Assembly (NCBI GenBank): GCA_018524725.1 | Contig: JAEUWP010000087.1 | Span: 99,069 to 163,068 of the forward strand | From: Podaxis mareebaensis | Taxonomy: Eukaryota > Basidiomycota > Agaricomycetes > Agaricales > Agaricaceae | DNA length: 64,000 nucleotides | Reading direction: 5' to 3' | Shown here: in pieces, positions 19,009 to 30,501 of the stretch | How the letters are laid out: each line of letters begins with the position of its first letter | How positions within the stretch are numbered: the first letter of the stretch is position 1 | Notes under the pieces: model-generated | Database searches by the model: none | Told to the model about the DNA's origin: nothing | What the model saw: the letters and a program-made list of their open reading frames with translations, nothing else | Program-made: the position numbers and the translations under genes

Positions 19009-21312
19009 GGCTCGGGGTATGTTAAGCTGTGCGAACGTGTTGCGTGGGGGAGGAAAGCAAGGAGACCCAAGACAAGCACGTGTACTCGCGTTGGCTTAGT
19101 CCTCGTTATAGCGTCGGGACCCACAGGTGTGGTGCCAAGTTAAGTACCCCTAGGCGCCCGGTGGATCCGTTTGCTACTATTCGTAGACAGGACCCTAGGA
19201 GATTACGTACTTACTTACTGATGGCATTATCCGCCGCGCTGCAAGAACGACAAAGTTCTTCGATATAAACCCCGTTATACCTGTCAACTCTAAACGACTT
19301 AGGTGCCAAATAGAAACTACTAGGAGTAAGCGATCTTCTGGGAGAGTAGTCATCCAGCCTCGAGGAAATCAGTCTATATCCAACCCGCAAATGAATTCCA
19401 GCCTATAGAGTGGAGAGGAATTAGCCGGGGTGAGCAAGGGGTGAGAGAGTCGGACATCGGACAAGTAGCCAGATGCCGGAATATTCACATCCAATTACGC
19501 ATTCATTTACCAGCCAATGAATCAAGGTTAAAAAGTTAAAACACGTTCCCCCCGCGATACTTGCATGAGTCGCTCCAGCCACTCGGTTGGGAACGCCAGG
19601 AATGTGAAGCTCCAAACTGAGATGAAGTGTAATAGGCGAACGCCAATGTTATGATGATCCTTTCATCGGGCTGTCACTTTGGGACATACCCGGATCTGTA
19701 GTTGACTTCTGGAACTTGAAACGATCTGGGTAGAAAACCTGTAAGCTGTGGGGCTCTGGAGATCAGCGCTCCGAATCGTATGATACGATGAAAGAGGTGA
19801 ACCGAGTTCTTGGGAATGCTCCGCGATTTCGCTGCCGTACTAACCCGACCCTTGCGTTTGTCAAAGCGGACCACAATGAACCTGTAGACATAATGTGCGG
19901 AAATTCGGAGTTACCTTTTACTGCATTTACAGATGGCCTGGAACCAAACACAAGGACCCTCATCAAGGAATTTCGCCCATCTCCCAGGCCTCAGGCTCCA
20001 TGATCCGTCCCAGTCACAAGAGAGACCAGGGAGAATCATCAGCAATACATTCCTGCTACTTAGGAGTGTGTTCAGGAACGTGGGTATATAGAGAGTCAAT
20101 GAAGCCGTTCTCAATGCGCCAAATTCTTGGAGTCATAGGTTTTAAGTTAAAAGATGCAACTTCGGCGAAGGACGGTCTTCCAATATCTGGACGTAACTTA
20201 TCTCACATTTCAGATGGCTGCGCATCCACCATCGAGAGCCTACCTCCGTGTAGCAGGTCACCCATCATCATCAATAACCGCTAGGGTGTAGTCAGGGTAT
20301 ATGCACCGGAGGGTGGAACCGGCCCATCGATCTGAATGAGTTCCTTTTGCAAAGAGCGTCCTCGGTGATGATGGGGACTGGTCAGTTAAGGAAAGCAGAT
20401 GTCAATAGCAACCTTGATGCATGATGATCAGGGTGAGAAGGTAAAAGAAGAATGCCCGGATGGGAAGCAAGCTATGACGTTTCTGACTGGGAGAGTCCCA
20501 TGAGCATGCCTTCCATGAGCTTGGTTCGAAGGAAGCGCACCTAGAACAGAAATTTGTTCGTCACGCGCAATAGTCACGTATCTCCCAGCAATGGAGGGGT
20601 CCATATTTTCAATAAATTTCGGGTTGTCGAACGGCATCACCTCTTAGTTACAGCTAGCAGGCGTCCCGCTCATAATTGAATTGTCTCCGACTCGGAGGGG
20701 GAAGTAATACTAGTTGTACACTACATGATGTGCACTGGCTAGTATCCCGGACTCTGAGCTGATTGAAAAGAGTTCCAGGCGCAAGACACGTTGCGTCATG
20801 GAATTATTCCATCACCGGCTACAAGGATATGTGGAACAGAAAGCGCGAGCCCGTCACAAGCCGAGGGTTTTAGACTATGGGATTTTCGAAATCCGAATCT
20901 CCGTGGCATTCGCCAATTCTGATACATAGCTCAACTCCCTTCCTATACCGTACGCAGATGCAAAAGCGAGTGCATTATTTGCAACTTAACGTATAGTATG
21001 GCACCGATAGATTCCTACATAAATAGTAGTGAATGCCAAACATCCGTTGGATGGCCAAGGTACTGGAAAGGCTGATCCGCTAAACTTGATACCACCAAAA
21101 GGGAAGTCCGACTCGGGCCCCCCTGGATTTATTTTAGGATCAATCCATTGATGACCCATGTCCTGTGACATCAGCATGAGCAACAGCAACAAACGACTAT
21201 CGGTTGCTTCATATGTCTGGTGTCTTCGAGTATGGATATAAGAGACTGGAGTTCGCTTACTCTTTTAGATCTATTTTTTCTCTCTCTATTCGCCACGTCC
21301 TCCTAGCCGCCG
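19009..21312. other. 2.3 kb gene-poor stretch
   Basis: No ORF longer than about 130 codons, and none shows splice-linked exons or a family pattern on either strand. No terminal repeats were found. It contains the promoter of copy F and of the P450. A TATA-like GGATATAAGAG at about 21234-21244 lies about 75 bp upstream of the P450 ATG. Confidence 0.45.
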
Positions 21313-23788
21313 ATGCTATTCTCTTCTCATTTAGTTACTACTGCCGCGGGGATTGGGGTCTGTTACTTATTTCTCGTCATCCTGAGGCTTCGACAGACCC
21401 GGCTGCATAGGAAGGCAGCCATGCCACCTGGACCTCCACTTCGATACCTGGGGTTTGGTGATAACCGGCGCGACATTCCTGCCAGTCAACCATGGAAGGA
21501 GTACGCTGCTTGGCACCAGCGTTATGGTGCGCTTTTTCTCATAAAATATTCGGGGTCGAGTCACTAATTGTGCTATATCAAGGTCCCGTTGTATCGGCAG
21601 TCCTTGGAAGCACGGACGTCATTGGTAGGGTTCGGACACTCTGATGGTCCAGAACCTTGTCCTTACCTTGGCTCCTCAGTTCTCGGAACGATTAAAGCGG
21701 CTACTGATCTCTTAGAAAAGCGCGGGAGCATATATTCCAGCCGTGCCAGGAATATCATCGGGTGTGTATGCCTGTACTCCATCCGAAAATAATAGAATCA
21801 AAGTCTAACCGTCACCCCAAGGGGAGAGATTCTCTCAAGGTATATGCGAGGAGTTGGGATGCCCTATGGCACGAAATGGAGGAATTGGCGTTCTGTATGC
21901 CAATTTCGACAGCTGTATTAGGTCCTATTGTGCTGACAGCAGCTACAACGACAGCTTATTCATGCTGGATTGTCTGTTGAGACCTCCAAGGGCTACAAGC
22001 CACTCCAGTCCCTGGAGGCAAGAATTCTCTTGAGAGACGTGATGAATGAAGAAGATTCGAACACGTATCCACTCCATGTGCGCAGGTATGCCCTAATTTT
22101 ACACCAAACTTCTTCCATTACGTATAACTTCATACATCATTTATCTGCTTCTAGATTCGCCCTTTCTGTAGTAACGGGCGTGGGTTATGGGAAACGGGTC
22201 AAGAGCCTTCAAGACGGTATTGTACTGGAGAACATTGAAATCGATCGTTGTGAGTGCCTTCTGTGCTGGAAATAGCATTATTCACTGATACTGGCCCGAC
22301 CAGACTTGCTCAAGTGAGTTCACGGTTGGCTATCAAGTTCCTAACGGTATTTTGATTTATTTACAGAGCATTGTGAGATTTGTTATTTCCTCATTTGTTA
22401 GGACTTATTGAAATAAAATTTCTGTCAGGTCACTACACTCCATCGTTGAATATGTAAGTCCTAGCTGTGCCCATTCCCTGCTTCCCACTTACTTTCCTCC
22501 ACAGTGGCCGATCCTTTTGCGTCTCCCAGTAAGGAGTAACGTGACATTTTCCCTTGCCTTGTGCTCGCTAACTCTGATACAGAAATGCTTGCAATGGTTC
22601 CGTTGGACGCCTGATAAAATGCGCCTTCGCGATACAAAAGTATACATGAGGTTTCTCGCAGAGGTACGAGGACGCGTGGAAAATGGGACAGCGATGCCGT
22701 GTGTTGCCGCATATGGCTTGAACAAACAGGAACAATGGGGCTTGAGTGACGTCGAGCTCGCCTACGCCTGTTCGGCTCCTTGGCAAGCTGGAGGGGCTTC
22801 TGTAAGTTGGTCGTCTCTTGTGACAATCAATTTTCTGGCCTGATAACCAGATACTAGACTACGGCCTTTATCGATGTTTTCATTAGTAAGTTTCTTGGCC
22901 CTCCACAAACGGGTGTTATTCGACGCTGTTTTCTAGTGGCAATGCTTCTCTTCCCTTCTGTTGCACGCAAAGCACAAGACGAAATTGATTCTGTTGTTGG
23001 GCGAAATCGCCAACCAGAGTTCCAAGACCTCGACGACCTTCCATATACAAATGCAGTAATCAAGGAGTTCCAAAGATGGCGACCGATAACACCCCTGGCC
23101 ATCGCGCACAGTAATCTCTATGCAGACGAGTATGAAGGGTGGTTCATACCAAGCGGAAGTACGATATATGCGAACATTTAGTGAGTACACCCTTTCGTAG
23201 CTCGTATCATTCCCAAAAATTCCTTGGAAATGACGTACGTGTCTGGTGCATGGACTGACCCACCCTCGTTTACATGTGCCAACAGTATGATGGCACGGGA
23301 CCCTGAGGTCTGTTTATAGTCTTCTTTGCTGATCTGCCTACTTGCTTATTATGGACGATGACGGCATGTTTAGATGTTTCCAGACCCTGAAGAGTTTAAG
23401 CCTGAGAGGTTCTTAGGAACAGACGCAATTCCGACGTTTATTGCTGGATTTGGGTTTGGGAGGAGACAGTGCCCCGGGATGCATATCGCATTGAATTCAC
23501 TGTTTATTTTGGTCGCGAAGTACGCATATCTCTTCTCTTTATGTTTGTGCGAAGAAGGTTGACCATGTGTGCAGGTTACTCTGGGCTTTTCATATCAGAC
23601 CGTGTATCGATCCCCTGACCGGTCGTCCGATTCTTCCCAACCCGGACGATCTAGAAGGAGAGATGTTGGTTCGCCCCAGGAATCTCACTTATAGGCTTGT
23701 CTTGAGGGGCGATCAAGAGCAGACACGAGATGTTATACTTGCAGAGGCTGAGCGTGCGGAAACCGAGGCTCTGGCGTGGGCTGCCTAG
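21313..23788 (+). CDS. cytochrome P450 monooxygenase, many introns
   Basis: Exons that I could phase begin 21313-21526, 21583-21624, 21698-21761, 21822-21894, 21955-22085 and 22155 onward. Reading through them restores a continuous P450. It has an N-terminal membrane anchor (VTTAAGIGVCYLFLVILRL), the MPPGPP hinge, 'GPVVSAVLGSTDVI', 'MRGVGMPYGTKWRNWRSLIH', 'KCLQWFRWTP', an I-helix AGGASTT, the K-helix EFQR (ExxR), DPEEFKPERFL and the haem loop FGFGRRQCPG with the cysteine ligand. The acidic residue usual in the I-helix AGxDT motif is replaced by alanine. Splicing around 22255-22465 requires tiny exons and is uncertain. It should be an ER-bound oxidase of unknown substrate; the group is often auto-labelled O-methylsterigmatocystin oxidoreductase, with little meaning for function. 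Confidence 0.88.
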
Positions 23789-24695
23789 TCGGGAGATTAT
23801 GGCGAAACTACAGACTTGAATTCCTTGCCCTTTGTAACTCGCATCTACTATAATTAGCATGGTGTTTGAAAAATTGTCAGTAGCGAAAAATATTCTGCAC
23901 CTCTCTGGGCGGGTATCACTACTAGAAGCCTCTCTAATTGATGCAACTAAATTTTCTACCTTGACCTGCGGTCGAAAGTCTGCAACTGCGAAAACTTACG
24001 AACATGCCAAGCTATCGGGTGTTTGAAAACCTAACTTAGCTCCATTACCTCCCACTTCCTTACAGTGTCAATTGTAGTGGACTCGTGGCGTCAGCGTGTA
24101 GGGTGCGGGCCTCTAACCTTTGTGTTAAACCTGGGAGGGATCGGTCGGGATCTGTGTTATGTCGGTTTTCAGGGGGCCGGCCTGTGGTGGTAAACCCAAA
24201 CCTTTGAGCCGTACCTGACTATTATTGACTTCTTTTCTCGTAAGGCATAGGCATGGGGTCCAATGATGGACATGCAGACCGGATGCTGACAACAGCTCAG
24301 GGGAAAGTGCGAGTCGGAATCTGTCAAAAAAAAAAAAAAGATACAAAGAGATTGTAACACAGGGAGATCTCGGGAAACGTTATTAATTGGCATTGTTACA
24401 AACGTACGAGCCTTCGCTGAAAGGACGAATCCATAAGAAACCAGGCTGAGAAAAATGCGAGGACAAAGGATCAATATCGAGGCAAAGGAAAGGCTGTCCG
24501 AGACCAAGGCTACCCAGCGCCCCCGAGTCAGCGGACTCTTGACATCAGTTCCGTCGTCGGACCTTCTCGTCGTTCCTCTGGAGTCGCGTCCAGTATCATT
24601 CGAAGAAGGGAAAACATTTTATCTAGTACACAAACAGTGCAACACCGACACCTAACCTTCAAGCACTCCTCAGCGGCCTAGTTTGATGATACAGC
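23789..24695. other. intergenic, convergent 3' ends
   Basis: About 900 bp between the P450 and the first DJ-1 gene. No protein gene is seen. It contains a 14 bp A-run at 24326-24339 preceded by a possible tRNA-like head (see findings). Confidence 0.45.
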
Positions 24696-25403
24696 TCAGC
24701 AATTCAAATCAATTCCATCTAGTAAATGAGCCCAATTGTCTGGTATATCCGGCCTTGGCGTTTCCTCGCTAACGGCCTTGACCAGCTCCACAATCTCGGG
24801 ATCAAAGTGTACCTTCGCGAACTCAGCTGCGAGGTCAAGTCCAGCGGTAATCCCAGCGCCGCTCCAGATTTTCCCACTGACGACCCACCTCCGGTCGCCT
24901 ACCCATGTCACTTGCTTACGCAATTTGCCCTGGAGGGCAAACTCGCGTAGGACAGTTTTATTGGAGCACACACTATGCTCGTCCAAGAGTCCCGTCTGAG
25001 CAAGAGCGAGGGAGCCCGTGCAGACAGTTAATAAGGCTTTGATTTTGCAGAAGTAGGTGGAGAGGAAGTTTCTACAGTCAGTGGAGAGGACGATATTTGG
25101 GTTCGGGCCAGGGACGAGAAGGTAGTCAAGGTGTGGTGGAGGTTCTTTGAAGGTGTGGGTGGGGTATTGTACTGGGCCTGATGAGGGCTGGACAGACTCT
25201 TTAAGGGATTCACCGATGTAGTACCAGTGCATTTCTGTGGCCTTTGGAATAAGGCGTTCGGGGAATCCATACGCGGAGACCATACGCCTGGAGTGATTGT
25301 TGAGATAGTCAATGGGCGCGGCAGCGTCGAGGAGTTGGTAGGAGGGAAGGAGGAGGACGCCGATGTGAATAGTTTTTCCAACAAGCGATTCGTATTCGGA
25401 CAT
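24696..25403 (-). CDS. DJ-1/PfpI (ThiJ) family protein, copy 1
   Basis: A single exon of 235 residues. The sheet-forming start 'KTIHIGVLLLPSYQLLDAA' is followed by 'LDYLLVPGPNPNI' and the nucleophile elbow TVCTGSLALAQTGLL, with the conserved cysteine. 'HSVCSNKTVLREFALQG' and 'WVGDRRWVVSGKIWSGAGITAGLDL' complete the class I glutamine amidotransferase-like fold. Fungal relatives are annotated as ThiJ/PfpI or isonitrile-hydratase-like proteins; the reaction here is unknown. It is duplicated at 26356-27060, and both promoters share a GATTACTTATAT motif about 105-110 bp upstream of the ATG. The active-site region is intact. Confidence 0.88.
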   Translation of the reverse strand: MSEYESLVGKTIHIGVLLLPSYQLLDAAAPIDYLNNHSRRMVSAYGFPERLIPKATEMHWYYIGESLKESVQPSSGPVQYPTHTFKEPPPHLDYLLVPGPNPNIVLSTDCRNFLSTYFCKIKALLTVCTGSLALAQTGLLDEHSVCSNKTVLREFALQGKLRKQVTWVGDRRWVVSGKIWSGAGITAGLDLAAEFAKVHFDPEIVELVKAVSEETPRPDIPDNWAHLLDGIDLNC

Positions 25404-25404
25404 C

Positions 25405-25859
25405 TATGGAGTTGAGTTAGAAGGTTTGTAAAGTGGGATAAGATTAAATACGAACGTTTGGAGGGAGAGAGGCGAACTGGTAATACGTGCAGATGGTAGT
25501 TCGATTACTTATATTGATGTGGAGGTCGCCCCCTGCCTCTTTCAGGCTATGATTGTGCGGCGACAGGTTCCTGAGCCAAAGCTAAATCTGACCCCATGCA
25601 CCAGGGGTTCGTAATTCTTACGATCTACGCTGTTCAATATCTGATGTTTATGTTATTGGCGAAACCGAAGCATGACCTTGGGGAAGGGATGTTCTATTGA
25701 ACGTGTTACGAAATGGGTAATCTCCGCCCAAGTGGTTCACATGCTCCCGGTTCCGTATTCGGGTGGGTAGTGATTTATCCAAATATCTCTGAGCTGCCAG
25801 CCTAGTCTGTTCCTGTTACCCCCCATATTCCCGTTTGTACCTTTGCTTAGACCTCCAAA
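25405..25859. promoter_or_regulatory. promoter region of DJ-1 copy 1, duplicated upstream
   Basis: About 450 bp upstream of DJ-1 copy 1. GATTACTTATAT at about 25503-25514 matches GATTACTTATAT at about 27162-27173 in front of copy 2, at a similar distance from the ATG. It is a likely TATA region when read on the minus strand. The distal part also resembles the stretch before the ABCF gene. Confidence 0.4.
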
Positions 25860-26155
25860 GAGCGCATTCGTAAATGATTCTTTGAGGATTGGCGAAGAGG
25901 TAATGTGTGTACACCACTCAGGACGCGCACTTCGTCAAATGGAAGCTCCTATTTCTTGCCCCCTTCATTAAGCCCGAAGCAAGAGGCAGCCGAAGCAAGA
26001 ACAAGAGTGTCACCGCCACATTTTCATCAGATGACCCAAGAACCGCAACCACCACTGACACCTAGACTGGAGGCGGAGAACCAGATGTCAAAATTGTCGC
26101 GTACACTCGCAGGGGGGCCGGTTCCATCGTGAGACGTTCGACGCGAAGTCTCAAA
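25860..26155 (+). pseudogene. dead 5' fragment of the neighbouring ABCF gene
   Basis: This stretch resembles 27640-27935, the first exon edge, intron 1 and start of exon 2 of the ABCF gene. Shared blocks include GTGTACACCACTCAGGACGCGCAC against GTACACTACTTGGGACGCACAC, 'ATTAAGCCCGAAG' against 'ATAAAGCCGAAG', and 'ATTGTCGCGTAC' followed by 'GAGACGTTCGACGCGAA'. Small indels and an in-frame TAG break the frame, and similarity stops at about 26155. It was created with DJ-1 copy 1 by a duplication that cut off the rest of the ABCF gene. Confidence 0.7.
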
Positions 26156-26355
26156 AATTGGGCCCTTTGACTGACAAGCAAGCAGGGAGTTCCGGAGAAA
26201 GGCTGGGAAGGAGAGGGGAGACCAGCAAGGGGAGCCTGTAGCCACACCCCAAATATTCCTTCTCGATTGAACAGCGGAATTCAATTTATGCAAACAATAC
26301 AACACGAACATCTGACTTTCATATGAGTTTCTGTCTATTCCAAGAATGCCGCTCA

Positions 26356-27060
26356 TCAGTTCAAATTAACACCATCCAACAAATGAGCCCAGTCATCTGG
26401 CTTATCCGGCTTTGGCGTTTCCTCACTAAGAGCCTTGACCAATTCCACAATCTCGGGATCAAAGTGCACCCTCGCGAACTCAGCCGCGAGGTCAATTCCA
26501 GCGGTAACCCCAGCACCGCTCCAGATTTTTCTATCTACGATCCACCTCCGGTCGCCTATCCATGTCACTCCCTTACGCAATTTGCCCTGGAGAGCGAATT
26601 CGCGTAGGACGGATTTATTGGAGCATACACTATGCCCGTCCAAGAGCCCCGTCTGTGCAAGAGCGATGGAGCCCGTGCAGACAGTTAATAAGGCCTTGAG
26701 TTTGGGGACGTAGGTGTGAAGGAAATTGATACAGTCAGCGGAGAGGACAATGTCCGGCTCTGGGCCAGGGACGACAAGGTAGTCGAGGTGTGGCGGAGGT
26801 TCTCTGAAGGTGTGGGTTGGGTATTGTGCAGGCCCTGAAGTAGGCTGGACGGGTTCTTTGAGTGATTCACCGATGTAGTACCAGTGCATTTCTGTGGCCT
26901 TTGGGATGAGGTGTTCGGGGAGCTTATATGCGGAGGCCATGCGCCTGGAATGATTGTTAAGATAGTCGATAGTTCCAGCTGCGTCGAGGAGTTGGTAGAG
27001 GGGAAAGAGGAGGAGACCGATGTGGATGGTTTTGCCGACAAGTAACTCATATTCAGACAT
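26356..27060 (-). CDS. DJ-1/PfpI (ThiJ) family protein, copy 2
   Basis: A single exon of 234 residues, close to copy 1 along its whole length (TIHIGLLLFPLYQLLDAAGT; elbow TVCTGSIALAQTGLL; GDRRWIVDRKIWSGAGVTAG). The cysteine of the nucleophile elbow is kept, and differences are mostly conservative, so both copies are probably under selection. It lies head-to-head with the ABCF gene, whose ATG is 587 bp away. A cytosolic location is expected because no signal peptide is present. Confidence 0.88.
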   Translation of the reverse strand: MSEYELLVGKTIHIGLLLFPLYQLLDAAGTIDYLNNHSRRMASAYKLPEHLIPKATEMHWYYIGESLKEPVQPTSGPAQYPTHTFREPPPHLDYLVVPGPEPDIVLSADCINFLHTYVPKLKALLTVCTGSIALAQTGLLDGHSVCSNKSVLREFALQGKLRKGVTWIGDRRWIVDRKIWSGAGVTAGIDLAAEFARVHFDPEIVELVKALSEETPKPDKPDDWAHLLDGVNLN

Positions 27061-27646
27061 CTGAAGAGGTGAGTTAGAGGTTCTTCGAAGGAAGGATTAG
27101 ATTAAGCACGAACGTTTGGATGAGGATGGACTGGCCGATGGTAGACCTAGATGGGCAGTCCGATTACTTATATACATGTCAAAGTGATGCGCAGTCGGTT
27201 TCAAGATTTTACTGCGCAGCGCTCTGATTCCTGACCCAGCCTAGATTTCGAAAATCGTGTACCAGAAGACGCAGTTCCACCGATCCACACGGCTTGATAT
27301 TCCGTTATGGTGCGACATCGAAATAGAAACCGTTGGGGACGGATGTTCTATCAAACAGGTTACGAAAATGGTGACCTCCACTCAGGTGTGTTTGCATGCG
27401 CTCGGTTCCGTGTTTGGATGACACCAAATCTCCAAGTCATTGATGGCAATTGATTAAAATCTCGTGAGCTGACACGCCCGTTGCTCGGTCCCGTGCACGG
27501 GTGACTCCAAACCTCCAAGTCATGGATGGCGATTTATTACAACCTCGCGAGTTAACACGCAGAGTCTATCCCCATTCCCCCCACATTCAGAACTGAACTT
27601 TGCTGGCCTGACCATTGAACACACTCGCACAACTCGTGACGCCATC
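27061..27646. promoter_or_regulatory. divergent promoter between DJ-1 copy 2 and the ABCF gene
   Basis: Both genes read away from this 586 bp stretch. It contains a GATTACTTATAT block near 27162 on the DJ-1 side. A short internal direct repeat also occurs: CCAAATCTCCAAGTCATTGATGGC at about 27424 and CCAAACCTCCAAGTCATGGATGGC at about 27508. Confidence 0.45.
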
Positions 27647-30190
27647 ATGTCGGAACTGAACATTGCTTCTCTGAATATCAACGAGGAACTCAAAGTGCGT
27701 ACACTACTTGGGACGCACACTGTGAAATGACCCCTCAATTTTCGTTTCCCCTCATAAAGCCGAAGTCTAGAGTCAGTCGACTTAAGAAGAAGGGTGCTGC
27801 GGCCGTGTCTTTGTCGGATAACCCTACATCCGCAGCCAACCCTGATACCCAGAGCGGAGGAACGGACGTAGAGATTGTCGCGTACTCACAACAGAGCCGC
27901 TTCCACCGCGAGACTTTCGACGCAAATAGTACAGACGTCGATATAAAGGGTGTGAATGTCACCGTCGGGAATAAGGAAATCCTTGTAGACGCACATTTGA
28001 GATTGAAGAGCGGGGTCAGGTATGGAATGGTTGGACAGAATGGAGTTGGGAAGTCTGGTACGTACTGGGAGCCGTTGATCTCATTACGATGGGGATAAGG
28101 CATACTGATGATGATAGTATTGATGCATGTTTTGGGGAACAATATTCTCGTTGGACTCCCGCAAAATGTGAGGATCCTGCATATTGCGCAGTTGGAAGAG
28201 TTTGTGCCTGGAAGGTCCATTCTAGAGGAGTTATTGAGTGCGGACACGGATCGGACGAGAATCATAAGAGAAGCTCAAGGTAAAGGAGCAAACATCTACT
28301 GTTTCGGGGTATATTCGCTGATTGGTTTATTCTATAAGCTCTGCAGGGTGTTTCGTCGAAGACGGCATCGGATGCAGCTATGAATATTACACTGCATAAC
28401 CTCCTAGTCGCCCGTGCACAAGCAGCAGTCGAGAAAGCACAGAAAATCGCGACGAAACGATCAGGCCAACGGGGCCACACCGCACGTCAAGCCCTTCTCG
28501 CAGCCGAAGAGGAACTTGAGCGCATCAGAGCCGAGGATCCTCAGAAATATGTTACCCCCCAGATGGCAACTGAGGTTATGAACGAGATTTTTACTGCGTA
28601 TGAGTCGCTAGACGTTGAGGGTGATGAGGCACGTGCGAGGGCGATTTTGCGTGGGTTGGGCTTCCGGGAGGAGGATCTTGGGAAGGAGGGGAAGGATATT
28701 GGAGGGCTGAGTGGTGGATGGAGGATGAGGGTTATGCTCGGGAAGGCATTGTTCATGGTCCCGGATATTCTGTTGCTTGACGAGCCTAGTGAGTGTCTAG
28801 CCTGATTCAAAGATAGGAGGATTGAAGCTGAAGATTGGCACAGCCAACCACTTGGATTTGCCAGCAATCTTATGGTTGCAGGATTACTTGACGAATGGGA
28901 CAGAAGGTCAAACTCTAGTTGTCGTTTCGCACGATCGAAATTTCTTGGATGCTGTTACGGAAGAGACGATTATTTTCAAGGACAAGCAGCTTAAATATCA
29001 TGCGGGGAATTACGACGATTGGGAGACGAATACTGAGGAACAGAGGCGCCGAAAGACCAGACTGAAAGAGGTATCACCTATTTGTGTCAACATCTTGGGA
29101 ATCTTTATTGACGGCTGTCGCTCGCAGCTTGAGATGAAGCGGAAGAAGCAAATTATGACGAGCATCCAAAAGAACGTATCACAGGCTAAGTCCACTGGAG
29201 ATGACAAGCGCCTGGGTATGGTAGCGTCTCGAAAGAAGGTTAGTGGAAACGGTATATTAAAAGCACGTGCTGCTCAGACATTAGCAGAAACTCGAACGAA
29301 TGGGAATGGAAAAACTTGAAGACGGAAAGCGCTACAAGAGGAGCTACCACGGATACCACGAAGAAATCGTCATCGAGCAAGGTTTCAAGACCACGCCTAT
29401 TCAGCTACCTCCGCCGGAACCATTCAACTTCCCCGGAAAGACGTTCCTTCAATTATCTGAGGTGTCCTTCCGGTATGGAAAAACAACTGCGTCGCCTATG
29501 GTCATCAACAAAGTCTCGCTCAATGTGGGCCCAGGAGCCCGCATTGGCCTGCTGGGTCCAAACGGTTGTGGAAAGTCAACGCTCATGAACTTGCTCGCTG
29601 GGGAGCTGAAACCAACCCTCGGCGAAGTGAAGAAGCACCATCGGCTCCGCATTGGATACTTTTCCCAGCACACCGTCGACCAACTCGAACTATCGCTGTC
29701 TCCTCTTCAGCAACTGGCCAAGTCATATCCCGACGTGGTCATTACCGAGAATGAAGCTAGATCTCATTTCGGGTCCTGTGGGGTCAGTGGAGACCCCGTC
29801 ACTCGGCCTATTCGAACTTTGAGTGGTGGCCAGCGTAATCGAGTCGCATTGGCTTTGATTACGTTCCACCGGCCCCATGTGTTGCTCCTCGATGAAATCA
29901 CGAACCATCTGGATATGGGCACTGTTGAATCACTTGTTGAGTCACTCTGTGAATTTGAAGGGGCGTTGGTGGTGGTCAGCCATGACATCTGGTTCCTCAA
30001 ACAGGTCATCGAGGGCGAGGAGGAAGACTATGAGCCGGACGCCGATGATGATGGGGAGAAAATGAAGGGGGTGCTGTTCACGGTGACGAAGCATGGGGAG
30101 TTGAAGCAATGGGACCAGGGTCTGGAGGCGTATGTTGAAAAGGTACAGCGACTAACCCGCAAGGGTCTACAGGCTCAGGCAGTCAAGTAG
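27647..30190 (+). CDS. ABCF-family ATPase (two ABC domains, no membrane part)
   Basis: Exon 1 (27647-27694, MSELNIASLNINEELK) and several further exons join to a soluble twin-ABC protein. Domain 1 has Walker A GQNGVGKS, signature LSGGWRMR, Walker B ILLLDEP split by an intron from TNHLDL, and VVSHDRNFL. An ABCF linker follows (YHAGNYDDWETNTEEQRRR). Domain 2 has Walker A GPNGCGKST, signature LSGGQRNR, 'VLLLDEITNHLD' and VVSHDIWFL. ABCF proteins such as Arb1, Gcn20 and New1 act on ribosomes in biogenesis or translation. This one resembles the Arb/ABCF group, but I cannot fix the orthologue. Domain 2 has Ile where the family has Pro in DEPTNHLD. Its 5' end is duplicated as a pseudogene at 25860. 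Confidence 0.88.
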
Positions 30191-30501
30191 TTCCAAAAAT
30201 AGCACCGGATCAGTACCTATTGGGGATAGTCAAGGCTGGGAATATTGACAATTGTTGGTCATCTGGTGGTGTGAGCGGCACAAATTGCCGAGCCAGACTC
30301 AATAGCAGTTGTTCGTGAGAGATTTGTGGCATTATTAGACGAACAATGAACAAAGCTGTTAGCCCCGAGAACAGAAGGTGGTCGATGGTCCGTGCGTGGG
30401 AATTCTGATGTGATGATCACCCCGAGTGACCGCACTCTGTGTCATCCGTGACTCAACCGAAAATCAGCGCACTGACCACCGCGGCGCCGACGACGACCAC
30501 A
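30191..30501. other. intergenic, ABCF 3' end and next promoter
   Basis: About 310 bp without coding character between two plus-strand genes. No distinct motif was recognised. Confidence 0.5.

Noticed and set aside
21540..22000. P450 looking frameshifted, suggesting a pseudogene
   Set aside because: Four short GT-AG introns restore a continuous family sequence (GPVVSAVLGSTDVI, MPYGTKWRNWRSLIH), so the breaks are introns.
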